Assembly: GCA_933207985.1 (NCBI GenBank)
Contig: OW240915.1
Span: 123,940,998-124,004,997 of the forward strand
Source of the DNA: Pelobates cultripes
Lineage: Eukaryota > Chordata > Amphibia > Anura > Pelobatidae
Direction: 5' to 3'
Length of the DNA stretch: 64,000 nt
Shown piece after piece: positions 32,530 through 42,027 of the stretch (the first letter of the stretch is position 1; each line of letters opens with the position of its first letter). The position numbers were made by a program, and so were the translations under genes. Under the pieces are notes generated by a model, which did not search any database, was not told where the DNA came from, and was given only the letters and a program-made list of their open reading frames with translations.

Positions 32530-33037
32530 ATATAAACAAACCACAAGAGTTCTGAAACAATGTCCTTGGAGAGACAATACCAAAATTAAGATGTTTGGCA
32601 ATAAATGCACAGCACCACGTTCGGCAAAAACTAAACACAGCACATCGGTACAACAACTTATACCAACTATCAAGTAAGGTGGTAGAGGGGTGATGATTTT
32701 TTTTAATTGGAGATATATCTAAAAACAGCTTGCAAAACCTGCAGTTCTCTTGTCTGCGGCCTTTGCTAGCTCTCCCCTTGTTACTCCGTCCCTGTGGCTG
32801 TCCAATCACAGACACAAGTAAGGTGCTCTGGGCAATTGCTGCCTCTTGAGATCAGCTCCATTGAGCTAAAAAACAAAAAAAACAAACAAAAAAAAAACAG
32901 GAAGTAAGAAAACCAAGGGGCTGTAACCAGGTTACAATTCTATTGAAATTGTCAATTTCTATTGAAAATCAGCACTTTTAATTTTTTGTTCCTTTTGCAA
33001 AGAAGACACACTCTTCACACAAAGCTCTTCAGCAAGC

Positions 33038-33519
33038 TTAAAGGACCACTATAGGCACCCAGACCACATCAGCTCTATGAAGTTGTCTGGGTGCCAGGTC
33101 CCTCTAGTTTTAACCCTGCAGCTGAAAACATAGTTTCAGAGAAACTGCTATGTTTCACTGAGGGTTAATCCAGCCTCTAGTAGCCGTCTCACTGACAGCC
33201 GCTAGAGGCGCTTCCGCGATTCTCACTGTGAAAATCACAGCGAGAAAACGCTGGACATCCAAAGGAAGCATTGAATAATGCTTTCCTATGGGCGGTTTGA
33301 ATGCGCGTGCGGCTCTTGCGCATTCAATGCTGACGTCAGCAGGAGGAGGAGAGTTCCCCAGGGCCGAGGGAGCCCGGCGCTGGAGAAAGGCAAGTGGCTG
33401 AAGGGGTTTTAAACCCTTTAGCCCAGCGCGAGTGGGACCCTGAGGGTGGGGGGGACCCTAAAGACCTTATAGTACGAGGAACACAAGTTTGTTTTCCTGG
33501 CACTATATTGCTCCTTTAA
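33038..33519. mobile_element. T2/Kolobok-like MITE in Tc1 copy 3
   Basis: TTAA borders at both sides, left end TTAAAGGACCACTATAGGC and right end CACTATATTGCTCCTTTAA. Contains the typical CACCCAGACCAC hairpin and an ATAGTTTCAGAGAAACTGCTAT hairpin. Non-coding. Confidence 0.85.
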
Positions 33520-33847
33520 GTTGTTTAGGGGTATGAAGGGACCCTTTAAGAGGGCTGTGCATAAAAAAATGCTAGCAAACCTCAATGAACTGAAGCAACA
33601 AAGAGTGAGCCAAAACACCTCAACGATGTGAGAGACTGATCAAGTCATACAGAAAATGATTACTTCAAGTTATTGTTGTAAAGGTGTTTCTACAAGCTAT
33701 TGAATTCACACATGGCTTCTCCATTTTTCTATTTTTGTTAAATTAATCATGACACAGTGTAGTAGGTCATGTGTTGTTCATCTGAGGTTGTATTTGACTA
33801 ATTTTAAGACCTGCTAAGGAACAGAAGATTGTCATTATGTGTCTGTT

Positions 33848-33905
33848 AGTCCACCCATTGTACAGCGCTACGGAATTTGTTGGCGCTATATAAATAATAA
33901 AATAA
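33848..33905 (+). repeat. SINE/LINE-like tail
   Basis: Reads GTACAGCGCTACGGAATTTG and TTGGCGCTATATAAATAA, followed by an AATAAT repeat. This tail is common at the 3' end of vertebrate short interspersed repeats; only the tail is present. Confidence 0.5.
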
Positions 33906-34161
33906 TAATAATACGTAGAACAATAGAAATCAAAGAGGGTTTACTTTATTTTTCCCATGGGGACAAAAAAGGATATCAATCATTGGTTTGGATATATTAT
34001 AAAGCACTAAATGCTTATATAGATGAGGTACAGCAAATTTGGAAATCTGTGCATCTGGGTAACATGTTAATTGTTGGAGATTGGATGATTATCCTGAAAA
34101 AATTTTGGGTTAGAGAGACCTTTCTGAACCTCTTAAATGACACAGTCATACTAATATACAT

Positions 34162-34162
<1 letters not shown>
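33906..34162. other. Unassigned open stretch before a TA tract
   Basis: A plus-strand frame reads [20 protein letters not shown] and [20 protein letters not shown]. The GDW could be the GDFN motif of a LINE endonuclease, but neighbouring motifs are missing. I leave it unassigned. Confidence 0.25.
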
Positions 34163-34247
<85 letters not shown>

Positions 34248-34248
34248 C

Positions 34249-34321
<73 letters not shown>
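34163..34321. repeat. (TA)n microsatellite, about 155 bp
   Basis: Alternating T and A with one TACATATTA interruption near 34246-34254. The Ngaro element starts directly at its right edge, and TA sequence also follows the Ngaro right end, so the element probably inserted in this tract. Confidence 0.95.
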
Positions 34322-34325
<4 letters not shown>

Positions 34326-34425
34326 GGCGATGCCTGTACCTGTGGGAGTGGGATTTAGGCCTATTTAAGCCCAGTGGGAACCCTCACACTTACCTGTCTT
34401 CGCCGGTTCCTCCGAAATCCGCTTC
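34322..34425 (+). repeat. Ngaro repeat A1 (left end)
   Basis: Matches A2 (39148-39245) through GGGATTTAGGCCTATTTAAG, CCCTCAC, CTTACCTGTCTTCG and CCGGTTC, with small indels. CCTATTTAAGCC could be a TATA-like promoter element, giving transcription from the left end. Confidence 0.8.
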
Positions 34426-35297
34426 CTCGCTTCCGTGCGCTGCAGACCTCTGACGTCATTACTTTCCTTCACATCACAGAGTATTCACGCCTTCAGTGAG
34501 AGCTCACGAACGTCTGCTCGGGTGATTACAACAACTGAATTCAATTTCGTCATTCAGTACTACCAATTTACGCAGGTTTTCACGTTCACGGTCCGGTTAG
34601 TGAAAAAAAAAAAAAAAAAAAAAATTTTTATTAGCTAGTTCGCCTAGTTTACGCCTCCCATTTGTTTTTGTTTTTGCAATAGGTGATTCAGCTCAGGTAA
34701 TAAAAAAAAATAAAAAAAAATATATACCACCCGACCATACAAACTCATTAGTGCGACTCAAGTACGTACCAAGTTCACATACAGGTAAGGATAACGAACG
34801 TTTATTTATTTCTTTTTCGTACGTATCATCCCTCGTAGTTTAGGTGGCTGGCTGTTAAGGTCATAGCAACCCAGTAGTGTTAAATATCATCCCGGCTCTC
34901 TCGCCTTAAAATAGTGGTCCTGCGAGGCCAACACCCATCCTCAATTCAGAGGTACTACGTCCCTCGGGCCAATCCATAGGTAGCCGCCTCGCACGTGGCA
35001 TAGAGAGGGCCTCACCTGTCACTCCCATTCTATCTTATGACTACTACTCATCGAGAGGCCAACACCCCGCCACAACGTTAGGTGGCCACGAAATTCCCTT
35101 GCGCCAACTCATAGATAGAGCCTCTCAAGCCGCTTGGCACTTAGCAGGGCCTCACCAGTCACCGGCTTAGTGTAATTGCTTCGCCGCAGAGCGGCACTAG
35201 CTAGTCAGCCAGCACACTCACATAAAAAAAAAAAAAAAAATAAAAAATAAAAAATAAAGTTATTTCCTAACATAACATCTCTTTTCACGCCCTTAGC
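34426..35297 (+). promoter_or_regulatory. Ngaro leader with a doubled segment
   Basis: The leader before the first ATG is about 870 bases and holds poly-A/T runs at 34600-34625, 34705-34725 and 35224-35260. Two related units lie at about 34921-35038 and 35048-35163: each has CGAGAGGCCAACACC or GCGAGGCCAACACC, then GCCAA-TCATAG, a CCTC-CAC segment and GGGCCTCACC.GTCAC. They could fold or bind a protein; their role is unknown. Confidence 0.55.
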
Positions 35298-38048
35298 ATG
35301 TCTAACGAGTCAGTTCAAGAAGAAGACCTGTCACTTGCCAGCACTCCCTCCAGACCTGGCAGTCAGCCAAGACAGTCCAGTACGATGTCCAACTACAGAT
35401 CCTGGACTGTCCCAAAAATCACTGCTGAACTGAATAAAAGGAACATTCCTTTTCCGGCTACAGCCAGAAAAGCTGAACTTTTCCGCTTATTAAACTCGCA
35501 AGACGTAGAGTTACCAGGCCCCAGTTCCGATGCTACGATCCAAAATAGCTTGTCAGAATTACGTAATATGATGACCTCCCTGGTGGCTTCAGTAGCTACC
35601 ATAAATAATAGATTAGATAATCTGGAAACCTCTTGTCAAGCTAGCATTCCGGAAGTACAAGTCCCACTAGGACAACCAGAAACAAGCTCAGGAGGTAACT
35701 CCAATCCTTTCCCTGCTAAAACATCTAATATAATCAACCCAGTACATTTGATACCACAAAACTTAAAAAGAGATATACTAGAAGGGAAAGATGTTAATCT
35801 AGCCTCTCTCCTCATTGCCTCACAGGATATAATCGAAAATAGAGCCTATACTTTCGGCGATATTTCCGTGGTAATGAAAACTAGAGATCCTAGGCTCAAC
35901 AAAAAACTTAATATTCCTGAGTTTGTACTAGCCTTTGGCCTATATAGAGACGTAATTTGCACTGCCTTCCCACACCGTAGAGAAGAGCTGGATCTATATC
36001 TGCACAAACTGGTGGAGTTAGCCTATAAATACGGGGGGTACGCGTTTTACGACTACCATAAGTCCTTTGCTGCCAAGTCAGCTGCATCATTGGCCCAGTT
36101 CAACACCCCCACCGATTGGAGTCAATTGGATACAGAATTATTCTGTAGACATTTTGCCGGGCTTAAAACACCAGCATGTGCAATATGTGCCTCAGCGTCT
36201 CATACGGCAAATTTCTGTCCAAATAATATAAGTGGTCCGTCTAATAGTAGTACCAGTCCGGATTATTTCCCTAATCAAAGAGAAATGAAAGATAAGTTGG
36301 GGAGACCTATAGTATTTCTCGGGAAAGCTCAAGTCTGTAACAACTTTAACGCAGGAGGCTGTAGTTACAGCGCTTGTAGATTGCTTCATGTTTGCTCAAT
36401 CTGTTTCAGAGCACATGCGAAAACCATGTGTCCAAACAAACTGTTCCCTAAAAAAGCTATGACCCCAATAAACGTAAACAATTTACAACGTTACTTGACT
36501 GTACATCCTTCTTCCTACTTGACAGACTTTCTCGTATCAGGTTTCACGACAGGCTTTCACACAGGTTTGGTAGCACTCCCTTCAGGCATACTAGAATGCC
36601 CCAACCTACAATCAGCTGTTACAGACCCAGTCACTTTAACGGATCTCCTCAATAAAGAAATTGAACTTGGTTTCATGATAGGTCCCTTTACTACTCCACC
36701 CTTCACCTCCTGGAGAACCAGTCCACTCGGTATAGCCACGGGCAAGTTTAACAATAAAAAAAGGTTAATAATCGACTTTTCAGCACCTCATACTTCCACA
36801 GCCCCAAGCTTAAATTCTCTCATACCATCAGAAGACTTTTCACTGCAGTACGCAAAAATAGACGACGCCATACAAGCTATCATCAATTCGGGCGAGGCAG
36901 CCTGGTTGAGCAAAACTGATATTTCAAACGCTTTCAAACTCTTACCAATTAAACAGTCTCTCTGGCACCTTCATGGTGTTAAGTGGGAAGGGAAATACTA
37001 TTTTGCGACCAGGCTGACCTTCGGCTCCAAAAGTAGCCCAAAAATCTTCGATATATTCGCAGAAACCTTAAACTGGCTACTACTAAACAATTCCAGGTGC
37101 CCAGTAGTAATTCACTACCTCGATGACTTTTTATATATCGAGCCTAGCCACTACACGCCACATAGTCTAAATAATGCACTATCCCTATTTAATGACTTAG
37201 GAGTCCCGGTAGCTCCAAACAAAACAGAGGGTCCCAGTACAGAAATAACTTTCCTAGGCATCACTCTTAATTCCGCGACTATGCAAGCTAGCCTCCCTCA
37301 GACGAAAGTAGACAGAATTCTTACTAACATTCACAACTGCACCAACCAAGGGTCTTGTACCAGGAAAGAGTTACAGTCGCTTTTGGGTTCCCTTAACTTC
37401 GCCATGAGAATTGTCCCTCAAGGCAGGTCTTTTATCTCTAGGCTTCTGTCTCTCCTACACGGCCTCCCTGACGACGGCACTAGAATTAATCTAGATAATC
37501 CTGCGAGGGCCGACCTTAATATGTGGGAACTGTTTTTAACAACTTGGAACGGTAGGTCACTTTTTATTCCCCCCATATCAGATGAGTCCCCGGTTATCTG
37601 GACAGACGCAGCAGCTACCACCGGGTACGCTGCTATATTTGAGGACGAGTGGTTGTACGACAGTTGGCCACCCGAAACACTTACCCTGGAGAATTTCGAC
37701 AAAACCTCTGCGTTCTTCGAAATTTTCCCAATAGTAGCGGCAGCTCTCATCTGGGGAAATCATTGGAGGGGGAAAGCAGTGAAATGTTACTCTGATAACC
37801 AAGCAGCATGCGACATAATTAACAAGGGCCGTTCTCAGTCCCTACCAATCATGAGTCTTGTAAGGAAACTTACTTGGTTGGCTGCAAATTTACAGTTCTA
37901 TATGCATTGTATCCATGTCCCTGGTGTCTTAAATAACGCAGCTGATGCTTTGTCTCGTTTTAATTTGCAGGAATTCTTCAATCTACACCCTACAGCAAAC
38001 AAACACTCCATAAATCCCCCACAATTCAAAGACCTAATCATGCTCTAA
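35298..38048 (+). CDS. Ngaro Gag/reverse transcriptase/RNase H, 916 aa
   Basis: One open frame. Residues 31-68 (SWTVPKITAELNKRNIPFPA, TARKAELFRLLNS) resemble a SAP DNA-binding domain. Residues 75-110 look coiled-coil. Residues 150-300 form a Gag-like region (GLYRDVICTAFPHRREELDL). Cys/His-rich CAICASASHTANFC (295-307) and 347-378 (CNNFNAGGCSYSACRLLHVC, CSICFRAHAKTMC) could bind nucleic acid. The reverse transcriptase has D541 (KTDISNAF), FGSKSSPKIF (575-584) and the catalytic YLDD at 607-610. RNase H has D770, E808, D833 and D883. The ATG at 35298 follows the leader. The end overlaps the recombinase frame. It would copy the element RNA into DNA. Confidence 0.9.
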   Translation: MSNESVQEEDLSLASTPSRPGSQPRQSSTMSNYRSWTVPKITAELNKRNIPFPATARKAELFRLLNSQDVELPGPSSDATIQNSLSELRNMMTSLVASVATINNRLDNLETSCQASIPEVQVPLGQPETSSGGNSNPFPAKTSNIINPVHLIPQNLKRDILEGKDVNLASLLIASQDIIENRAYTFGDISVVMKTRDPRLNKKLNIPEFVLAFGLYRDVICTAFPHRREELDLYLHKLVELAYKYGGYAFYDYHKSFAAKSAASLAQFNTPTDWSQLDTELFCRHFAGLKTPACAICASASHTANFCPNNISGPSNSSTSPDYFPNQREMKDKLGRPIVFLGKAQVCNNFNAGGCSYSACRLLHVCSICFRAHAKTMCPNKLFPKKAMTPINVNNLQRYLTVHPSSYLTDFLVSGFTTGFHTGLVALPSGILECPNLQSAVTDPVTLTDLLNKEIELGFMIGPFTTPPFTSWRTSPLGIATGKFNNKKRLIIDFSAPHTSTAPSLNSLIPSEDFSLQYAKIDDAIQAIINSGEAAWLSKTDISNAFKLLPIKQSLWHLHGVKWEGKYYFATRLTFGSKSSPKIFDIFAETLNWLLLNNSRCPVVIHYLDDFLYIEPSHYTPHSLNNALSLFNDLGVPVAPNKTEGPSTEITFLGITLNSATMQASLPQTKVDRILTNIHNCTNQGSCTRKELQSLLGSLNFAMRIVPQGRSFISRLLSLLHGLPDDGTRINLDNPARADLNMWELFLTTWNGRSLFIPPISDESPVIWTDAAATTGYAAIFEDEWLYDSWPPETLTLENFDKTSAFFEIFPIVAAALIWGNHWRGKAVKCYSDNQAACDIINKGRSQSLPIMSLVRKLTWLAANLQFYMHCIHVPGVLNNAADALSRFNLQEFFNLHPTANKHSINPPQFKDLIML

Positions 38049-38992
38049 ATCAATTATTAGAACATAGTAGAATTCTTGCACACGCAGCCTTGTCGGAAAA
38101 CACAAAAAAAGCTTACGATAGGGCATTTGACCTGTTCAAAAAATTTGTACGAGATTTCAATATAATAAACTGTTTTTCTGTAGAAACTATGGTTGCTTTC
38201 TCAAGTTTTTGCCACCTCTCATTAAAACTAGCCTACAATACCATAAAACTTTATTTAACAGGGGTACAACATTTCATGCTAATTCTTTTCCCGAACAAGT
38301 CCCCTTTCTTGTCCACATACCCTGTTAAAAGTATACTAAAGGGTATCCAGAGACAAAAGGCACATGTAGCCCTGAAAAGACTCCCCATAGACAGTAACCT
38401 CTTTAAAGATATCTCCAATCTGTTAGATAAAAATCCTTTTGAATATAACACTAACCTAGTAATTAAGACAGCAGCGTATCTGGCCTTTTTTGGGTTCCTC
38501 AGACCTAAAGAATTTTCAGTAGAGAAAATATCCGACACAAAAAATTGTCTCAAACAAGGAAACCTAACTAGAGTACATGATCATTTCATATTATCTATTC
38601 CCCGCACAAAAACTAACCAATCAGGTCCCCCAGTAGACATTAAATACTTTCCTACCGGTTCCATCTGGTGCCCAGTACAAGTACTAGATAAGTTCATACT
38701 GAGTCAACGAGTTAAAAATCCAGATTTGCCTCTGTTGACCCTACAAGGTAAGCCTCTCACCACTAAACAATTCATGCTATACATCCGCGCTTTACTCCTC
38801 AGACTAGGCCTCAATCCTAACTCCTTCACAGGACACTCATTCCGCATTGGAGCAGCCACAACTGCCTCAAGTAGTCAAGTGCCAACACATATTATAAAGA
38901 AAATGGGCCGCTGGAAATCCTCCGCGTATAACCAGTACATTCCAAACCCGGAGAAAGAGATCAGACTTGCTTTTTGTAACATGTCTAAATAA
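37964..38992 (+). CDS. Ngaro tyrosine recombinase
   Basis: The frame is open from 37964 and overlaps the RNase H end by 85 bp in the -1 frame. It has no ATG before the conserved N-terminal helices (LSENTKKAYDRAFDLFKKFV from 38090). Counting from codon 38090 as 1: R138 in AFFGFLRPKEF, H249 and R252 in TGHSFRIGAA, W275 in KMGRWKSSAY and Y283 in NQYI, eight residues after the Trp as in DIRS-order recombinases. The enzyme would insert a circular DNA copy by strand exchange. Expression may use a -1 frameshift or splicing: TTTAATTTGCAG at 37959-37970 looks like a splice acceptor at the start of the frame. Confidence 0.9.
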   Translation, partial: FAGILQSTPYSKQTLHKSPTIQRPNHALNQLLEHSRILAHAALSENTKKAYDRAFDLFKKFVRDFNIINCFSVETMVAFSSFCHLSLKLAYNTIKLYLTGVQHFMLILFPNKSPFLSTYPVKSILKGIQRQKAHVALKRLPIDSNLFKDISNLLDKNPFEYNTNLVIKTAAYLAFFGFLRPKEFSVEKISDTKNCLKQGNLTRVHDHFILSIPRTKTNQSGPPVDIKYFPTGSIWCPVQVLDKFILSQRVKNPDLPLLTLQGKPLTTKQFMLYIRALLLRLGLNPNSFTGHSFRIGAATTASSSQVPTHIIKKMGRWKSSAYNQYIPNPEKEIRLAFCNMSK

Positions 38993-39028
38993 TGTTGTGT
39001 TAATAAATGTTTGTTTCTCTTATTTTTT

Positions 39029-39396
39029 GCCCTCTTTTTTACAGGCCTAACCTCTCGTCGGTTTCGGCACACCTCAACCGACTCTCATTTTCAAAACATA
39101 ACTCTCCATTTTAAGTATACGCCCCTTTTATAATCCCGTACACAAATAGAAGGCGTATGCCTGTAATTGTGGGAGGGATTTAGGCCTATTTAAGCCCAGG
39201 GAACCCTCACTTACCTGTCTTCGTCGGTTCCGGAAATCCCCTCCCTCCACACCCTTTTTAAATATCAATAATTCAGGGTGGGCCCTCTTTTTTACAGGCC
39301 TAACCTCTCGTCGGTTTCGGCACACCTCAACCGACTCTCATTTTCAAAACATAACTCTCCATTTTAAGTATACGCCCCTTTTATAATCCCGTACAA
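39029..39396 (+). repeat. Ngaro right-end repeats B1-A2-B2
   Basis: B1 (39029-39147) and B2 (39282-39396) share about 115 bp nearly base for base, including CTCGTCGGTTTCGGCACACC and a CGACGAGAGG-type complementarity to AACCGACTCTC. A2 (39148-39245) is a copy of A1. About 35 bp (39246-39281) of A2-B2 junction have no left-end partner in view. This arrangement allows a circular intermediate to be rebuilt from an RNA with unequal ends. Confidence 0.85.
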
Positions 39397-39420
39397 ATAT
39401 ATATATATATATATATATAT

Positions 39421-39484
<64 letters not shown>
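39397..39484. repeat. TA/CA microsatellite
   Basis: (TA)n, then about 20 CA repeats (39425-39464), then (TA)n. Confidence 0.95.
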
Positions 39485-39678
39485 TTTTTTTTACATGGTG
39501 AATGTTTACATGGTGTGTTCAATAAAAACATGGCAACATTTCATTCTTTATGTGTTATTAGTTTAAGCAGACTGATTGTCTATCGTTGATAATCGATGAT
39601 TATCAGATCACATTTTATGACCAACTTGTGCAGAAATCCATATCATTCCAAAGGGTTCACATACTTTTTCTTGCAAAT
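39485..39678 (+). mobile_element. Tc1-like element, 3' end fragment
   Basis: Non-coding tail and terminal repeat: CATTTTATGACCAACTTGTG, CATTCCAAAGGGTTCACATA and CTTTTTCTTGCAA. This TIR style (GTTCACATACTTTTTCTTGCAA) is common in vertebrate Tc1 families. No transposase remains. Confidence 0.6.
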
Positions 39679-39719
39679 TATATATATATTACAATTACAA
39701 TATATATATTACAATCTTA

Positions 39720-40093
39720 CTTGTATTCAAGTCTGAAGCTGCTGCCTCTGCCTGTGAACTGCCTCTTTCTGCCCCCCCCGCGGTAGATCCTTCCCCTCCG
39801 GTGCCCCCCGGCCATGTGAGAGTGGGGTCCTTGCGAGGACCCCACAATCACATGGCCGGGGGTAGCTGCCTCCTGCATTGATTAATGACAGGTGGTCCCC
39901 CTGCTGCCTGAAAATAAAATTAAAATAAAATTTATTAGTGTAAAAAAATAAATATATACTTAGATCATATATATTATATATATATATGATCTAAGTATAT
40001 ATATACACACATACATACACTCTAGGTGTATTTTACTATTTATATATTTATATATATATTTTAATATCAAATTACATGTAGACTGATACAGAT

Positions 40094-40139
<46 letters not shown>

Positions 40140-41663
40140 TTGTTATATATATTTATATAGAATATAAAAAAAATAAATATGTAAATACGCTAAAAAATAA
40201 AATTAAAATAATTTAAATAAATTAAAAAATATATAGATGTGTGTTATTTCGTTCTAACTGTATTGTGATATTAATATATATATATATTATATCAAAATAC
40301 ACGTAGAACGAAATAATATATATCTACATACATAAATATATACGTATATATCACTATACACACACACACATATACATACACACACACACATATATTTTAA
40401 TTCTACATATATATTTATGTAATATTTTTACATAATTAGGTATCTTAATTACAATTAGCGGGACCTGCCTGACAACCCATGCCGAAAGTAAAGGGAATTT
40501 AATTTGCTAGCACTATATTTAACCCTATAACTTTCCAAGACACTATAAAACCTGTACATGGGGGGTACTGTTCTACTCGGGAGACTACGCTGAACACAAA
40601 TATTAGTGTTTCAAAACAGTAAGATGTATTACAACAATGATATCGCCAGTAAAAGTGAAGTTTTTTTGCATTTTTCATGCACAAACAGCACTTACACGGA
40701 CGATATTATTGCTGTGATACTTTTGACTGTTTTGAAACACAAATATTTGTGTTCAGCGAAGTCTCCCGAGTACAACAGTACCCCTCATGTACAGATTTTA
40801 TGGTGTTTTCAAAAGTTACAACGTCAAATATAAGGCTTGCGTTTCATTTTTTTCACATTAAAATTCGCCAGATTGGTTACGGTGCCTTTGAGACCCTATG
40901 GTAGCCCGAGAATGAAAATTACCCTTATGATGGCATACCATTTGCAATAGTAGACAACCCAAGGTATTGCAAACGGGGTATGTCCAGTCTTTTTTAGTAG
41001 CCACTTAGTCACAAACACTGGCCAAAATTGGCATTTTTTTGCATTTTTCACACACAAACAAATACTAACGCTAACTTTGGCCAGTGTTTGTGACCAAATG
41101 GCTACTAAAAAAGACTGGATATACCCCATTTGCAATACCTTGGGTTGTCTACTATTGCAAATGGTATGCCATTATGGGTGTAAATTTCATTCCTGGCTAC
41201 TATACAGTCTCAAAGGCAACATAACCAATCTGGCGAATTTCAATTTCAAATGTAACGGGCTATATTTGACCCTGTAACTTCCCAAAACGCCATAAAACCT
41301 GTACATAGGGGGAACTGTTTTACACGTGAGACTTTGCTGAATACAAATATGTGTATTTTATTGCAGTAAAAGCAAACAGTATTATGACATTGACAGTTAA
41401 AATGGCATGTAGAACTAAAAAAAATTAAAACATTCTTATTTTCTCCCATTTTTTTCATATTAAATTATGTTTCATAGCTAAAGATTTGATATTAAATGAA
41501 AGCCCTGTTTCCCCTGAATAAAATGATATATAATAAGGGGGGGTGCATTTACTATGAAAGAGGTGAATTACGGTTGGACAGACATGTAGCGCAAATGCCT
41601 GGTTTTGTTTACATTTTGTTTCGTTCACAACGTGTACATTTGGCTCAGTCCTTAAGGGGTTAA
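39720..41663. mobile_element. Modular foldback transposon, right end TTAACCCC-type
   Basis: The right end reads CAGTCCTTAAGGGGTTAA (41646-41663), as in the TTAACCCC elements. Inside, segment A (40521-40622) is inverted at 40722-40832, segment B (40858-41050) is inverted at 41070-41248, and A occurs again directly at 41262-41372, giving the order A, A', B, B', A. A separate strong hairpin (GGCCATGTGA...TCACATGGCC) lies at 39804-39862. ATATATGATCTAAGTAT near 39990 also occurs at 55150. No transposase is seen; the left border is uncertain. Confidence 0.6.
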
Positions 41664-41713
41664 TGCATATATCAATTCTAACAGAAAAAAAAAAAGAAAG
41701 AAGAACAACTTAC

Positions 41714-41815
41714 ATCAAAGTTAGGAATGCTGGGTTCTGAAAAGTCATTCCACAGTCTTCTTGGAATAACACTAACAGGTAGGTCATGTGTAACAATACG
41801 ATTAGTGCTTGACAT
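41714..41815 (-). CDS. Candidate host first coding exon, 34 codons
   Basis: On the minus strand an ATG (41813-41815) opens 34 codons, [20 protein letters not shown] followed by [14 protein letters not shown]. The frame ends exactly at a consensus splice donor, GTAAGT (41708-41713). Upstream of the ATG, a T-rich stretch and CTTGGTAG could be an acceptor. The composition is balanced, unlike the AT-rich repeats around it, and no transposon motif is present. I do not recognise the protein. If real, it is a short phase-0 coding exon of a host gene that continues leftward beyond the foldback element. No second exon was found in the window. Confidence 0.45.
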
Positions 41816-42027
41816 GGAAGGCTACCAAGATAAAACTGCACATAGTCAAATAATTTTTGCAATAGACATTTTTACACATGTATAATCAGTCATATCAATA
41901 ATATCTTACAATTCACATAATGTGTGGATTTACATACATCTAAAGAACTCAAAATGTTACTATACAGCTAAACATGTTCTGTTGTCCAACATGCAAAATC
42001 GACTTCAACCAATAACCTCAATTTTCA
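41816..42027. other. Unassigned, next to the candidate exon
   Basis: AT-rich, non-repetitive by eye; would be intron or 5' flank of the candidate exon. Confidence 0.3.

Larger units (their letters stand above)
31450..33842 (+). pseudogene. Tc1-like transposon copy 3, broken by hAT and MITE
   Basis: The plus strand starts MPKRKDISKDLR (31455), then FKTIANRPRSGNPSK (31600), LFGRVARRKPLLSKKNMAA (31800-31857) and RYAKLHLN. After the hAT insert it resumes with KPQEFWNNVLWRDNTKIKMF (32538-32600) and GGRGVMIFFNW (32680-32710). After a MITE come C-terminal residues NLNELKQQRVS (33570-33610). The DDE core is broken by stops and missing segments. The end near 33842 reads TGTGTCTGTTAG, possibly part of a terminal repeat. 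Confidence 0.75.
34322..39396 (+). mobile_element. Ngaro-type (DIRS order) retrotransposon, complete
   Basis: The layout is A1 - coding region - B1 - A2 - B2. Repeat A starts AGAAGGCG.ATGCCTGTA at 34322 and at 39148. Repeat B starts GCCCTCTTTTTTACAGGCC at 39029 and 39282 and ends at CCCGTAC. Split direct repeats of this order define Ngaro-type elements within the tyrosine-recombinase retrotransposons. A 916-codon gag/RT/RNase H frame and a recombinase frame are both open. No methyltransferase domain is seen, which also favours Ngaro over DIRS1. No target duplication is visible, as expected for recombinase-mediated insertion. Both A copies and both B copies are nearly identical, so the insertion is young. 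Confidence 0.85.

Noticed and set aside
33839..34453. 204-codon frame with a long Tyr-Ile run
   Set aside because: Two thirds is translated (TA)n. The non-repeat part has one possible LINE-like motif only, reported as unassigned.
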